A stretch of 64,000 bases of DNA from Actinomadura hallensis (GCF_006716765.1 NZ_VFPO01000001.1:2294001-2358000); one strand, 5' to 3'; positions 25,933-35,331 are shown, counted from the stretch's first letter. Notes: generated by a model not told the origin, from the letters alone. Program-made: numbers and translations.

Positions 25933-27366
25933 TCAGGCGGGGTGCGGGATGGACTTGTGCTCCAGGTAGGCGAGGAGCCCTTCGGGGCCCAGCTCGCGTC
26001 CCAGCCCGCTGTTCTTGTAGCCCCCGAAGGGGGTGTTCGGGTCGAGGGTGTACATGTTGACGCCGCAGCTGCCGGTGCGGATCCGGCGGGCGACCTCCAC
26101 GCCGTGGGCCGGGTCGGACGTCCAGACCGAGCCGCCGAGGCCGTAGTCGCTGTCGTTGGCGATCCGGACGGCGTCGTCCTCGTCCTCGTAGGGGATGAGG
26201 ACGAGGACCGGCCCGAAGATCTCCTCGCGGGCGATGCGCATGTCGTTGGCGACGTCGCCGAACACCGTCGGCGCGACGTACCAGCCGCGGTCGTGCGGCC
26301 GGTTCAGCCCGCCGGTGATCAGCTTGGCGCCCTCGTCCTGGCCGACGCGGATGTAGTTCTCCACGCGCTCCTGCTGCCGCTTCGTCACCAGGGGGCCGAT
26401 CTCGGTGCCGTAGTCGGCCGGGTCGCCGACGGCGAGCCCGCCGACCATCGCGGCGAGGGCGTCGGCGACCTCGTCGTAGCGCCGGCGGGACGCGAGGATG
26501 CGGGTCTGCGCGGCGCACGCCTCGCCGTTGTTCATCAGGGACGCCAGCTTGAAGCCCTCGACGGTGGACTCCAGGTCGGCGTCGTCCAGGATGATCGCGG
26601 CGGACTTGCCGCCGAGCTCCAGCGTGACGCGCTTGAGCTGCTCGCCGCAGACCGCGCCGATCTTGCGCCCGGCGGCGGTGGAGCCGGTGAAGGAGACCTT
26701 GTCGACGCCGGGGTGGGCGACGAGGTGCGCGCCGACCTCGCGGCCCGCGGGGACGATGTTGACCACGCCGTCCGGGATGCCCGCCTCCTTGATCCACTCG
26801 GCGAGCAGGTAGCTGTCCAGGGGCGTCTCGGGGGAGGGCTTGGCCACGACCGTGCAGCCGGCGATGAGGGCGGGGGCGAGCTTGAGCATCAGCGTGAACT
26901 GCGGGACGTTCCACGGGACGATCGCCGCGACGACGCCGGCCGGCTCCTGGGTCACCGTGACCGGGCCGAGCATGCCCTGCCGCTCCTCCTCCCACGTGTA
27001 GGTGCCGGCGAGGTCCACGTAGTACTGCAGCACCATCTGCGGGATGGCGGCCTGCCCGAACACCGAGAACATGATCGGCGAGCCCATCTCGGCGGTGACG
27101 AGGTCGGCCATCTCCTGCTGCCGCTCGGCGTAGATCGACGCGAGGCGCCCGACGATCTCGGCCCGCTCCGCGGGCGTCATCCGCGGCCAGGGGCCCTCGT
27201 CGAAGGCGCGCCGCGCGGCCGCGACCGCCGCGTCGATGTCGGCCTCGGTGCCCTCGGGCACCCTCCCGATGACCTCCTCGGTGTGGGGGGAGATGACGTC
27301 GATCGTGCCGGTGCCTGCGGGGGCGGCCCAGTCGCCGCCGATGAACAGCCGATCGTGCTCGCGCAT
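25933..27366 (-). CDS. Aldehyde dehydrogenase (NAD(P)+-dependent)
   Basis: 478 residues of the ALDH superfamily: PWNVP and KPSPETP for cofactor binding, FTGST, general base Glu in LELGGK (E250), and catalytic Cys in NNGEACAAQTRI (C284). The C-terminal GRELGPEGLLAYLEHK is typical of broad-range aldehyde dehydrogenases. ATG 27366 has AGGAGG 9 bases upstream; the 16 extra residues of the longer frame lack conservation. It is monocistronic with its own terminator. The substrate cannot be inferred. Confidence 0.93.
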   Translation of the reverse strand: MREHDRLFIGGDWAAPAGTGTIDVISPHTEEVIGRVPEGTEADIDAAVAAARRAFDEGPWPRMTPAERAEIVGRLASIYAERQQEMADLVTAEMGSPIMFSVFGQAAIPQMVLQYYVDLAGTYTWEEERQGMLGPVTVTQEPAGVVAAIVPWNVPQFTLMLKLAPALIAGCTVVAKPSPETPLDSYLLAEWIKEAGIPDGVVNIVPAGREVGAHLVAHPGVDKVSFTGSTAAGRKIGAVCGEQLKRVTLELGGKSAAIILDDADLESTVEGFKLASLMNNGEACAAQTRILASRRRYDEVADALAAMVGGLAVGDPADYGTEIGPLVTKRQQERVENYIRVGQDEGAKLITGGLNRPHDRGWYVAPTVFGDVANDMRIAREEIFGPVLVLIPYEDEDDAVRIANDSDYGLGGSVWTSDPAHGVEVARRIRTGSCGVNMYTLDPNTPFGGYKNSGLGRELGPEGLLAYLEHKSIPHPA

Positions 27367-27509
27367 GCTGCCGTGCCTCCTGACCGAATGCTTGCTTGGG
27401 CCACAGCATCGCACGCCGTCCCGGCGGGGCGGAAGACCAATGAGACTTGAGTCTCACCCGCCGTCCGGCGCGACCTGCGCACGGCGGCGGGCCCTACGGC
27501 CGCGGCGGC

Positions 27510-27953
27510 CTAGAGCAGGTGGGCGTTGGGGGCCTGGGCCCGGGAGGCCAGGTCGGGGAGCTCCACCAGTTCCACGCCCGCGGCGGCGAGGATCTCCGCG
27601 CCCCTGCCCTCGGTGAACACGGTCGGCTCCCGCCAGGCGAAGACCACGCGGCGGGCGCCCGAGGCGACGATCAGGTCGGCGCAGGGGCGGGGACGGGAGG
27701 CGCGTTGCCCGCACGGTTCGAGGGAGCTGTAGACGGTCGCGCCGGCCAGGTCCCCGGCGGTCTTGGCGAGGGCGGCCTCCTCGGCGTGGTCGCGCGGGTC
27801 CTTCTCGCGGGAGAAGCCGCGCGCGATCTCCCGGCCGTCCGGCCCGACGACGACGGCGCCGACGGAGAACGCGGTGCGCGACGGCGGGCACAGTCTCGCC
27901 AGGCCGCAGGCCAGTTCCAGCCAGCCCCGGTCCTCCGGGCGCGGGTCAGCCAC
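27510..27953 (-). CDS. RibD-type deaminase domain protein (stand-alone)
   Basis: 147 residues of the CMP/dCMP deaminase fold. The zinc site is HAE (H56, E58) and EPCGQRASRPRPC (C81, C91), the RibD pattern, followed by ADLIVASGARRVVFAWREP and GRGAEILAAAGVEL as in the deaminase half of RibD. In riboflavin synthesis this domain deaminates the pyrimidine intermediate. Here it is a separate gene, placed after and overlapping (8 bases) the reductase half. Another role for the pair is possible if a full ribD exists elsewhere. Confidence 0.8.
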   Translation of the reverse strand: MADPRPEDRGWLELACGLARLCPPSRTAFSVGAVVVGPDGREIARGFSREKDPRDHAEEAALAKTAGDLAGATVYSSLEPCGQRASRPRPCADLIVASGARRVVFAWREPTVFTEGRGAEILAAAGVELVELPDLASRAQAPNAHLL

Positions 27954-28632
27954 GGCCGTCCCCGATCAGGTAGCGGAGCAGGGCGAGGTCGCCGATGCGG
28001 GTGACCTCCGCCAGCCGCATCGGGCGGCCCGGCGACTGCGGGAACACCCCGGACCGCACGAAGCGCGGCGCCGACGGGTCGCCGATGAAGAACGGGGCGA
28101 CCACGAGCTGGATCTCGTCCACCAGGTCCGCGGTCAGGAACAGCGTGTGCACGGCGCCGCCGCCCTCGACCATCAGCCGCCGGACGCCCCGCGCGGCGAG
28201 GTCGGCGAGCACCGCCTCCGGGGAGAGGGGGTCGCCGGCGTCCACGACCTCGGCGAGGCCGTCCAGCCTCGGCGCCAGCTCCGCGGTGGTGGGGGACGGC
28301 GCGTACACCAGCTTCGGCGACTCCCCGGTGGTGAAGAACCGCGCGCCGGGGTCGAGGTCGCCGCTCCACGTCAGCGTCACCTTGGTCAGGTCGGGCGGCA
28401 GGCCGCGCGCGACCCGCTCGGCGCGGCGCGTCTCGGAGCGGATCAGCAGCTTGGGATCGTCGGCGCGGACGGTCCCGGCGCCGACGAGGATGGCGTCGCA
28501 GCCGGCGCGGACCGCGTCGACCCGGTCGAAGTCCGCGGCGCTGGACAGCCGCAGCCGTTCCGGGGTCGCGTCGTCGATGTAGCCGTCGGCGGACATCGCG
28601 CAGCTCAGCAGCACGTAGGGACGATCACTCAC
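27946..28632 (-). CDS. RibD C-terminal-type pyrimidine reductase (stand-alone)
   Basis: 228 residues of the RibD_C/DHFR-like fold: VLLSCAMSADGYIDD, a DAILVGAGTVRADDPKLLIR motif, and LMVEGGGAVHTLFL near residue 155. These are the NADPH- and substrate-binding signatures of 5-amino-6-(5-phosphoribosylamino)uracil reductase. The GTG at 28632 lacks a Shine-Dalgarno sequence but has TAGGGT 7 bases upstream, suggesting a leaderless transcript. It is divergent from sbcD. Confidence 0.85.
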   Translation of the reverse strand: MSDRPYVLLSCAMSADGYIDDATPERLRLSSAADFDRVDAVRAGCDAILVGAGTVRADDPKLLIRSETRRAERVARGLPPDLTKVTLTWSGDLDPGARFFTTGESPKLVYAPSPTTAELAPRLDGLAEVVDAGDPLSPEAVLADLAARGVRRLMVEGGGAVHTLFLTADLVDEIQLVVAPFFIGDPSAPRFVRSGVFPQSPGRPMRLAEVTRIGDLALLRYLIGDGRG

Positions 28633-28639
28633 GTCCGCA

Positions 28640-28645
28640 ACCCTA
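28640..28645 (-). promoter_or_regulatory. Candidate -10 box of a leaderless promoter (RibD reductase)
   Basis: On the minus strand TAGGGT lies 7 bases before the GTG start, and there is no ribosome-binding site. This is the usual spacing of actinobacterial leaderless genes, where transcription begins at the start codon. Confidence 0.45.
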
Positions 28646-28732
28646 CGGGAGCGCCGTCGCGGGCCCGCGGGGCGGCGCAAGTCACGCGGGGCGGTACGGC
28701 GTTTCTGCGCGGGATGTGTCGGTGGGGGTGCC

Positions 28733-28738
28733 TATGGT
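28733..28738 (+). promoter_or_regulatory. Candidate -10 box before sbcD
   Basis: TATGGT lies 9 bases before the ATG of sbcD and no Shine-Dalgarno sequence is present, so the mRNA would have a leader of at most a few bases. No good -35 is seen. Confidence 0.35.
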
Positions 28739-28747
28739 TGCTGCGAC

Positions 28748-29875
28748 ATGCGATTCCTGCACACCTCCGACTGGCATCTCGGCCGGTCCTTCCACCGGGA
28801 GGACCTGCTGTCCGCGCAGGCGGCGTTCGTCGACCACCTCGTCGAGACCGTCGAGGCGGAGCGGGTCGACTGCGTGCTGGTCTCCGGCGACGTCTACGAC
28901 CGGGCGCTGCCCGCCGTCGACGCCGTCCGGCTGTGCGACGAGGCGCTGCGGCGGCTCGCGGCCCTCACGCGGGTGGTGCTCATCGCGGGCAACCACGACT
29001 CGGTGCGGCGCCTCGGGTTCGGGGCGGAGCTGATGGACGCCGCCGGCGTCCACGTCCGCACCGACTTCGCGCGGGTCGGGGAGCCCGTCATCGTCGGGGA
29101 CGCCGCGATCTACGGCATCCCCTACCTGGAGCCGGAGCTCGTCCGCCATCCCTGGGAGCTGGACGAGCGCAGCCACGCCGCGGCGCTCGCCGAGGCGATG
29201 CGCCGCGTCCGGGCGGACGCGGCGAACCGCCCGCAGCGGTCGGTCGTGCTGGCGCACGCGTTCGTGACCGGCGGCGAGCCGAGCGAGAGCGAGCGCGACA
29301 TCTCGGTCGGGGGGTCGTCGCACGTGCCGGCGTCGGTGTTCGACGGCGTCGACTACGCGGCGCTCGGCCACCTGCACGGACGCTGGCGCATCAACGACCG
29401 GGTCCGCTACTCGGGCTCGCCGCTCGCGTACTCGTTCTCCGAGGACGGGCACGTCAAGGGCTCCTGGCTGATCGACCTGCGCGACGACGGGATCGCCGCG
29501 GAGTTCGTGGAGGCGCCCGTCCCGCGGCGTCTGGGCCGCGTCAAGGGCCGCATCGACGAGCTGCTCACCGACGCGCGGTACGCCGAGTTCGAGGACCGCT
29601 GGCTCCAGATCACGCTCACCGATCCGGAGCGCCCGTCGGCCGCGATGGAGCGGCTGCGCCGCCGGTTCCCGCACGCGCTCGTCCTCGGCCACGAGCCCGA
29701 GGGCGGCGGGACGGACGGCGCCCGCGCCTGGTCCGAGCGCGTCCGCGAACGCTCCCCGCTCGACATCGCGGGCGACTTCGTCGCCGAGGTCACCGGAGGG
29801 CCCCCGGCCGGCGCCGAGCGCGCCCTGCTGCACGAGGCGTTCGAGCACGTCCGCCGTCAGGAGTCCCTCGCATGA
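28748..29875 (+). CDS. sbcD: SbcD exonuclease subunit (Mre11-type)
   Basis: 375 residues. The metallophosphoesterase motifs are all present: DWHLG at the N-terminus, SGDVYDR, AGNHDS, and LGHLHG with the second His pair. The C-terminal capping domain follows. SbcD and SbcC together cleave hairpins and protein-blocked DNA ends in the cytoplasm. The gene overlaps sbcC by 4 bases. Divergent spacing to the RibD pair is 115 bases. Confidence 0.96.
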   Translation: MRFLHTSDWHLGRSFHREDLLSAQAAFVDHLVETVEAERVDCVLVSGDVYDRALPAVDAVRLCDEALRRLAALTRVVLIAGNHDSVRRLGFGAELMDAAGVHVRTDFARVGEPVIVGDAAIYGIPYLEPELVRHPWELDERSHAAALAEAMRRVRADAANRPQRSVVLAHAFVTGGEPSESERDISVGGSSHVPASVFDGVDYAALGHLHGRWRINDRVRYSGSPLAYSFSEDGHVKGSWLIDLRDDGIAAEFVEAPVPRRLGRVKGRIDELLTDARYAEFEDRWLQITLTDPERPSAAMERLRRRFPHALVLGHEPEGGGTDGARAWSERVRERSPLDIAGDFVAEVTGGPPAGAERALLHEAFEHVRRQESLA

Positions 29876-32800
29876 GGCTGCACCGGCTCCGGATCACCGC
29901 GTTCGGCCCGTTCTCCGGCACCGAGGAGATCGACTTCGACGCGCTGTCGGACGCCGGGCTGTTCCTCATCCAGGGCCGCACGGGCGCGGGCAAGACCAGC
30001 GTCCTGGACGCGGTGTGCTTCGCCCTGTACGGGCAGGTCCCCGGGGCCCGCAACGCCGTGAAGGGCCTGCGCAGCGACCACGCCTCCCCCGGGACGGCGC
30101 CGTCGGTCGTGCTGGAGACGACGATCCGGGGCCGCCGCCTGCGCATCACGCGGTCGCCCGCGTGGGAGCGGCCGAAGCTGCGCGGCTCCGGGACGACCAC
30201 CGAGCACGCCAAGGTCCTCCTCGAGGAGTTCGAGGACGGCGCGTGGGTGGGCCTCAGCACGCGGCTCGACGAGGCGGGCGACCTGATCTCGCGGCTGCTC
30301 GGGATGACCGCCGTCCAGTTCTGCCAGGTCGTGATGCTGCCGCAGGGCGAGTTCGCGGGGTTCCTGCGGGCCGGGGCCGACGAACGCCGGAAGGTGCTGG
30401 AACGGCTCTTCGCGACGGAGGTGTTCACCCAGGTCGAGAAGTGGCTGGCCGACCGCCGGGCGGCGACCGGGCGCGAGGCGGCGGAGCTGGCCGCCGCGGC
30501 GTCCTCGGTCGCCGACCGCATCGCCGGGACGGCGGGCGCCCCGCCGCCGCGCGACCGCCCGGTGGTCCCTCAGCCGCGCCGGGCCGAGCCCGCGGCGGAG
30601 CCGTTCGCCGAGGTCGAGACGCTGCCCGGGTGGGCCGCCGAGCTGGCCGCCGGGCACGAGGACGTCCGCGCCGCCACCGAAGAGCTGCGCCGGGAGGCCG
30701 CGGAGGCGCTCGAAGCCGCCCGCGGGGCGCTGGAGGACGCCAGGACCCTCGCCGACCGGCAGCGACGCCACGCGGACGCGCTCGCCCGCCGGGAGGCGCT
30801 GCGGGAGCACGCCGAGGAGAGGTCGCGCATGGGGTCGCGGCTTGACGCCGCCGCCCGCGCCGACCGGGTCGCGCCGCTGGTGCACGCCGTCCGGCGCCGG
30901 CACGAGGAGGCGCGGCGGGCGCGGCGCAGGGCCGACGAGGCGCGCGCGGCGGTCGGCTCCCTCCTGCCGCCGAACGCCTCGGAGGACGTCCTCGCCAAGG
31001 CCGAGCGCGACCGCCGCGACGAGGTCGCGGCGCTGGAGGGGGTGCGCGGCAAGGCCGCCCGGCTGCGGCAGGTGGAGCGGGAGCGGGAGGCGCTGGACGC
31101 CGAGCTGCGCCGCCTGGAGCCGGAGGAGGCCCGCATCGCCGCGACCCTCGACGAGCTGCCCGGCGTCGTGGACGCCCGCCGCGCCGAGCTGGACGAGGCG
31201 CGCGTCGCCGCGGCCGGCCTCGGCGGAGCGGAGGCCGCAGTCCGGGAGGCGGAGCGACGCCTCGACGCGGCGCAGCGCCTCGACCGGCTGGAGCAGCGGC
31301 TCGCCGAGGCGCAGGCCCGGTACCTCGCCGCGGTCGACGCGGCGCAGGAGGCGCGGGAGCGCGTCCTCGACCTGCGGCAGGCGCGGCTGGCCGGGATGGC
31401 GGCCGTCCTCGCCGGGGAGCTGCGGGACGGCGAGCCGTGCCGCGTCTGCGGCTCGACCGAGCATCCGGCGCCCGGCGTCCAGGCCGGCGAGATCCCGGAC
31501 GAGGCGGAGATCGAGCGGGCCCAGGCCGAGGCGGACGACGCCCAGGACGCCCGGGAGAAGGCCGGCACCGCCCTGGAGGCGCTGCGGTCCGACCGCGACC
31601 ACCTGCTGGAGGTCGCCGGGGAGGCCGACGCGGACGCGATCGCCGCGGAACTCGCCGACGCCCGGCTGGCGCTGGAGGAGGCGACGGCCCGCGCGGCGGA
31701 GGCCGAACGGCTGGAGGCCGCCCTCCACCGCGACGAGCAGGAGCTCGAACGGGTCAGGGAGGAGCGCGACGCGGTCTCCCGCGCCCTCGCGGAGAACCGC
31801 GCGCGGGACGGGGAACTGGCGGCCGAGCAGGGCAGGCTGTCCGCCGAGCTCGACGAGGCCCGCGGCGGGGACCCGACGATCGAGGCGCGCCTCGCCCGGC
31901 TGGCCCGCGAGGCGGACGCGCTCGCCGCGACGATCGAGGCGCTCCGCGAGTCCGGCCGCGCCGCCGGGGAGCTGGCCGCGGCCCGCGCCGCCGCGGAGGC
32001 GGCCGCCGGGGCCGAGGGGTTCCGCACCCCCGAGGAGGTCCTCGGCGCCGTGATGTCCGACGAGGAGCAGGGCGAGCTGCGCGACCGGATCCGCCGCCTG
32101 GACGACGAGGAGGCCGCCGTCCGCGACCTGCTCGGGGATCCCGCGCTGGTGAAGGCCGCGGCCGAGCCCGCCCCCGACCTCGCGGCCCTCGAGGCGGCGT
32201 TCCGCGAGGCCGACGCGGCGCACACCGCGGCCGCGAGCGCCGCGGACCGCGCCCGGCAGCGCTGCGACCGGCTCGCCGAGCTGCGCGCGCGGCTCGGGGA
32301 GGCGGTCCGCGCGTGGCGTCCCGCCGCCGAGCGCCACGCGGTCGCCGAGCGCCTCGCGGGCCTGGCGTCCGGGAAGCACCACGCGAACCGGCACGCCGTG
32401 TCGCTGTCGGCGTACGTGCTGGGCGCGCGCCTGAGGCAGGTGGTCGCCGCGGCGAACGAGCGGCTGGCGCGCATGTCCGGCGGCCGCTACACCCTGGTGC
32501 ACACCACGGAGAAGGCGGCGGGGGACCGGACGCGGGGCGCGGGCGGTCTCGGCCTGCGCGTCGCCGACGCCTGGACGGGCCTGGAACGCGACCCGGTGAC
32601 GCTGTCGGGCGGGGAGTCGTTCATCACCTCGCTGTCACTGGCCCTCGGCCTCGCCGACGTCGTCACCGCCGAGGCGGGCGGCGCCGAGATCGGCACCCTG
32701 TTCGTCGACGAGGGCTTCGGCACCCTCGACGAGGAGACCCTCGACGAGGTCATGGACGTGCTGGACGGCCTGCGCGACGGAGGCCGGGCGGTCGGCGTCG

Positions 32801-32892
32801 TGAGCCACGTCGCCGAGCTGCGCGCCCGCATCCCCGCGCAGCTGCGGGTCGCCAAGGGCCGCGGCGGCTCCACCGCCGCGATCACCGTCTGA
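29872..32892 (+). CDS. sbcC: SbcC ATPase subunit (Rad50-type)
   Basis: 1006 residues. The N-terminal head has Walker A GRTGAGKTS, and MLPQGEFAGFLRA is the SbcC Q-loop region. Long Glu/Arg/Ala-rich coiled coils surround a zinc-hook CRVC (about residue 523, with GSTEHPAPG following). The C-terminal head holds the signature LSGGES, Walker B TLFVDEGFGTLD and the switch HVAEL. The protein dimerises through the hook and drives SbcD. It is translationally coupled to sbcD by ATGA. Family length is normal. Confidence 0.96.
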   Translation: MRLHRLRITAFGPFSGTEEIDFDALSDAGLFLIQGRTGAGKTSVLDAVCFALYGQVPGARNAVKGLRSDHASPGTAPSVVLETTIRGRRLRITRSPAWERPKLRGSGTTTEHAKVLLEEFEDGAWVGLSTRLDEAGDLISRLLGMTAVQFCQVVMLPQGEFAGFLRAGADERRKVLERLFATEVFTQVEKWLADRRAATGREAAELAAAASSVADRIAGTAGAPPPRDRPVVPQPRRAEPAAEPFAEVETLPGWAAELAAGHEDVRAATEELRREAAEALEAARGALEDARTLADRQRRHADALARREALREHAEERSRMGSRLDAAARADRVAPLVHAVRRRHEEARRARRRADEARAAVGSLLPPNASEDVLAKAERDRRDEVAALEGVRGKAARLRQVEREREALDAELRRLEPEEARIAATLDELPGVVDARRAELDEARVAAAGLGGAEAAVREAERRLDAAQRLDRLEQRLAEAQARYLAAVDAAQEARERVLDLRQARLAGMAAVLAGELRDGEPCRVCGSTEHPAPGVQAGEIPDEAEIERAQAEADDAQDAREKAGTALEALRSDRDHLLEVAGEADADAIAAELADARLALEEATARAAEAERLEAALHRDEQELERVREERDAVSRALAENRARDGELAAEQGRLSAELDEARGGDPTIEARLARLAREADALAATIEALRESGRAAGELAAARAAAEAAAGAEGFRTPEEVLGAVMSDEEQGELRDRIRRLDDEEAAVRDLLGDPALVKAAAEPAPDLAALEAAFREADAAHTAAASAADRARQRCDRLAELRARLGEAVRAWRPAAERHAVAERLAGLASGKHHANRHAVSLSAYVLGARLRQVVAAANERLARMSGGRYTLVHTTEKAAGDRTRGAGGLGLRVADAWTGLERDPVTLSGGESFITSLSLALGLADVVTAEAGGAEIGTLFVDEGFGTLDEETLDEVMDVLDGLRDGGRAVGVVSHVAELRARIPAQLRVAKGRGGSTAAITV

Positions 32893-33012
32893 CCGCGACC
32901 AGCCCGACCGCGACCACCCCCTGGAACTCGATCATCTCCGGGACGCGATCATCCGGGACGGCGGCCGGCTCCGGAGGGGGAGCGCCGTCCGGCGGGGGAG
33001 GCGCGGCGCCGG

Positions 33013-33333
33013 TCAGAGGTAGAGGCCGGTGCCGTGTTCGGGGCGCTCGCTGGCGATGGCGTGCAGGTCCCTCTCCCGCATGACGAGGTAGTTCTCGCCC
33101 TGGATCTCGACCTCGTACTGGTCGCCCGGGTGGTACAGGACCCGGTCGCCCGGCTTCACGACCCGCACGTGGTGACCGACCCCGCAGACCTCGCCCCAGA
33201 CCAGGCGGTTGGCCTGCTCCACCGTCGCCGGGATGACGATCCCGCCGGTGCTACGGCGTTCACCGCTGTCCTTCTCGGTCTTGATCATGACGCGGTCGTG
33301 GAGCATCTGGACTTCGAACTTCGGCTCGGACAC
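33013..33333 (-). CDS. GroES-like (Cpn10 fold) small protein
   Basis: 106 residues with the Cpn10 pattern: LHDRVMIKTEKDSGERRSTGGIVIPATVEQ, then VVKPGDRVLYHPGDQYEV and GENYLVMRERDLHAI. The mobile-loop segment (SGERRSTGGIVIP) is present. No groEL is adjacent and the C-terminus is longer than usual, so it is probably an accessory paralogue, not the main co-chaperonin. The GTG start lacks a ribosome-binding site and has TAAACT 7 bases upstream, so it is probably leaderless. Confidence 0.8.
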   Translation of the reverse strand: MSEPKFEVQMLHDRVMIKTEKDSGERRSTGGIVIPATVEQANRLVWGEVCGVGHHVRVVKPGDRVLYHPGDQYEVEIQGENYLVMRERDLHAIASERPEHGTGLYL

Positions 33334-33340
33334 ACTGGGG

Positions 33341-33346
33341 AGTTTA
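33341..33346 (-). promoter_or_regulatory. Candidate -10 box of a leaderless promoter (GroES-like gene)
   Basis: TAAACT on the minus strand ends 7 bases before the GTG start, with no Shine-Dalgarno sequence between. Confidence 0.45.
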
Positions 33347-33378
33347 TCCGCAGCGGAGGGCGAGAACGTTCCACGGTC

Positions 33379-34326
33379 TCAGGGGACCGTGCGCATCGGC
33401 CGCGGGGGCGCCTCCGGAGACGTCCCGGGCTCGGGGTCCTCGTGGCGGGGGAACATGACGAGCGCGACCAGCGCCAAGGCGAACCCGCCCGTCCGGAGCA
33501 GGAACGGTCCGGTCTCCCGCGGCCAGTCGTCCCCGAACAGCACGATACTGCTCAAAATGAGATAGGTCCGCCCGATCACGGTCAGCACGACCGCGATGAT
33601 CGCGATGCGGCAGCGCTGCAGCGCGACCTGCAGCTGGCCGAGCGCGATCGCGGCGGCGCCGATCGTCAGGTACGGGTAGGCGGACTCCATCACCGCCGCC
33701 GCGCTTCCGGTGTCCATGTAGACGATGGAGATCCCGCGGATGCCGGCCTCGGCGAGCCCGGCGCAGGCACCGGCGCCGACGCCGTAGGCGACCCCGGCGA
33801 GCTTGCGGCGGTGCCGGCCGCCGGCGCGGCGGTCCCCGACGAGCCACACCAGCGCCGCGACGATCACCGCGGGGGCGCAGATCGCCAGCATCGTCCACGG
33901 GCGGGCGAGCGTCCCGGCGAGCGTGTGGTCGGCCCGCAGCTCGCCGCCGGGCGTGGCCGACAGCCCGATCATGACCGTGGCGAGGACGAACAGCGCCACG
34001 CTCGCCCACTCGCGGGCGTTGAGCCGCTCGCCGAGGAAGCGCACCGCGAACCAGACCAGCAGGATCAGCCCCGCCGCGAAGATCGGCTGCGCGACGGCCA
34101 GCTCGATCCGCGAGAACGCCACGACCTCGTACCCGAGGCCGAGGAACAGCAGCAGCCCGCCGCCCAGCCAGATCGGGTCGGTGAGCATGAGCCGCGCGAC
34201 GCGGAACGGCCGGCCGCCGCGCAGGGGCTCCATGCGCAGGGCGGAGATCCGGAAGACGAGGAACGCGATGTAGTAGATCGTCGTGGCGGCCAAGGCGAGG
34301 GCGGCGTAACCCAGGTCGTGACCCAT
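33379..34326 (-). CDS. DMT-superfamily (EamA-like) membrane transporter
   Basis: 315 residues with about nine or ten hydrophobic helices in two halves, for example AALALAATTIYYIAFLVF, WLGGGLLLFLGLGYEVVAF, IFAAGLILLVWFAVRFLGERL and AYPYLTIGAAAIALGQLQVAL. The GERLNAREW motif after helix 4 is typical of EamA/DMT proteins. ATG 34326 is preferred over a start 33 bases upstream because GAGAGG lies 5 bases before it. Substrate unknown. Confidence 0.75.
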   Translation of the reverse strand: MGHDLGYAALALAATTIYYIAFLVFRISALRMEPLRGGRPFRVARLMLTDPIWLGGGLLLFLGLGYEVVAFSRIELAVAQPIFAAGLILLVWFAVRFLGERLNAREWASVALFVLATVMIGLSATPGGELRADHTLAGTLARPWTMLAICAPAVIVAALVWLVGDRRAGGRHRRKLAGVAYGVGAGACAGLAEAGIRGISIVYMDTGSAAAVMESAYPYLTIGAAAIALGQLQVALQRCRIAIIAVVLTVIGRTYLILSSIVLFGDDWPRETGPFLLRTGGFALALVALVMFPRHEDPEPGTSPEAPPRPMRTVP

Positions 34327-34451
34327 CAAGACCTCTCGACGGACGGGCAGGACGGACAACGGGTGTCGTTCGGCGCGCCATCGAATCGACCTGGTCGCCA
34401 GCCTGCCCTGTCACGCCGCCCGTGACAAGACCGTGACCGCTGACAGCAAGA

Positions 34452-35219
34452 TCACTTGTATTTACGGCCCGTGTTGGCGGAGAGCCGCGCGAGCAGCCCG
34501 CGGGGGAGGAGGCGCGTGGCGCCCACGATCGCCTTGTACTGCGGGCTCGGCACGCTCACCGGGACCCCGCGTTTCAGGTCGCGCAGCGCGACGTCCACGA
34601 CGTAGTCCTTGTCGAGCCACATGAAGTCCGGGACGTCCGACATGTCCATCTGGGCGCGCTCGTGGAACTCGGTGTGCACGAACCCCGGGCACAGCGCCAT
34701 GACCCGCACCCCGCCCCGCGAGCGGCCGGCGATGTCGGCGGCGACGCCCTGGCTGAAGTTCACCGCCCACGCCTTGGAGGCCCCGTAGGTGCCGCGCGTC
34801 GCGAACGCCGACACCGACGAGACGTTGATGACGCCGCCGCGCCCCCGGTCCAGCATTCCGGGCAGCACGGCGTGGGTGAGGCGCAGGACGGCCTCGCAGT
34901 GCACCCTGAGCATGTTCAGCTCGTCCGACACCGGGACGTCCAGGAACTTGCCCCTGTTGGCGAATCCGGCGTTGTTGACCAGCAGGTCGACGTCCTTGCG
35001 GGCGCGCTCCTCGGCGGCGGCGAGCCCGTCCTCGGTGGACAGGTCGGCGGTCAGCGGCTCGGTGCGGACGGCGTACCGGTCGTGCAGCTCGGCGGCGGTG
35101 CGCTCCAGCCGCTCGGTGTCGCGGGCCAGCAGGACGAGGTCGAATCCGTCGGATGCGAGACGGCGGGCGAACGCGGCACCGATCCCCGCGGTCGCCCCGG
35201 TGATGTAGGCGGTCGGCAT
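34452..35219 (-). CDS. Short-chain dehydrogenase/reductase
   Basis: 255 residues of classical SDR type: TGATAGIG cofactor loop, DLLVNNAGF, SSVSAF with the catalytic Ser, and YGASK. The motif ALCPGFVHTEFH and the later MSDVPDFMWLDKDYV resemble the DltE/YqjQ-like acyl or lipid-linked SDRs of mycobacteria. It lies 112 bases downstream of the Baeyer-Villiger monooxygenase on the same strand, so the two could act on the same ketone or alcohol. TAGGCT lies 7 bases before the ATG, which has no Shine-Dalgarno sequence. Confidence 0.9.
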   Translation of the reverse strand: MPTAYITGATAGIGAAFARRLASDGFDLVLLARDTERLERTAAELHDRYAVRTEPLTADLSTEDGLAAAEERARKDVDLLVNNAGFANRGKFLDVPVSDELNMLRVHCEAVLRLTHAVLPGMLDRGRGGVINVSSVSAFATRGTYGASKAWAVNFSQGVAADIAGRSRGGVRVMALCPGFVHTEFHERAQMDMSDVPDFMWLDKDYVVDVALRDLKRGVPVSVPSPQYKAIVGATRLLPRGLLARLSANTGRKYK

Positions 35220-35226
35220 GCCGCCG

Positions 35227-35232
35227 AGCCTA
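35227..35232 (-). promoter_or_regulatory. Candidate -10 box of a leaderless promoter (SDR gene)
   Basis: TAGGCT on the minus strand ends 7 bases before the ATG. No ribosome-binding site is present. No clear -35. Confidence 0.35.
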
Positions 35233-35331
35233 TGCCGACCCGCTCTGGAAGGCGCGCATGCCCTCGGGCGTGTGCCGCCGCCCGGCCCCCGGACGCGGCG
35301 GCGGGTCGGCGGGACAGGTCGGCGGGACGGG

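Noticed and set aside
28748..32892. SbcCD as part of a defence system with the nearby SMC operon
   Set aside because: SbcCD is a normal housekeeping pair in actinobacteria, and the aldehyde dehydrogenase and RibD genes lie between; no direct link can be shown.
32893..33012. Repeated CGATCATC(T)CCGGGACG motif between sbcC and the GroES-like gene as a regulatory array
   Set aside because: Only two imperfect copies between convergent genes; more likely part of a bidirectional terminator, which itself is not clear.
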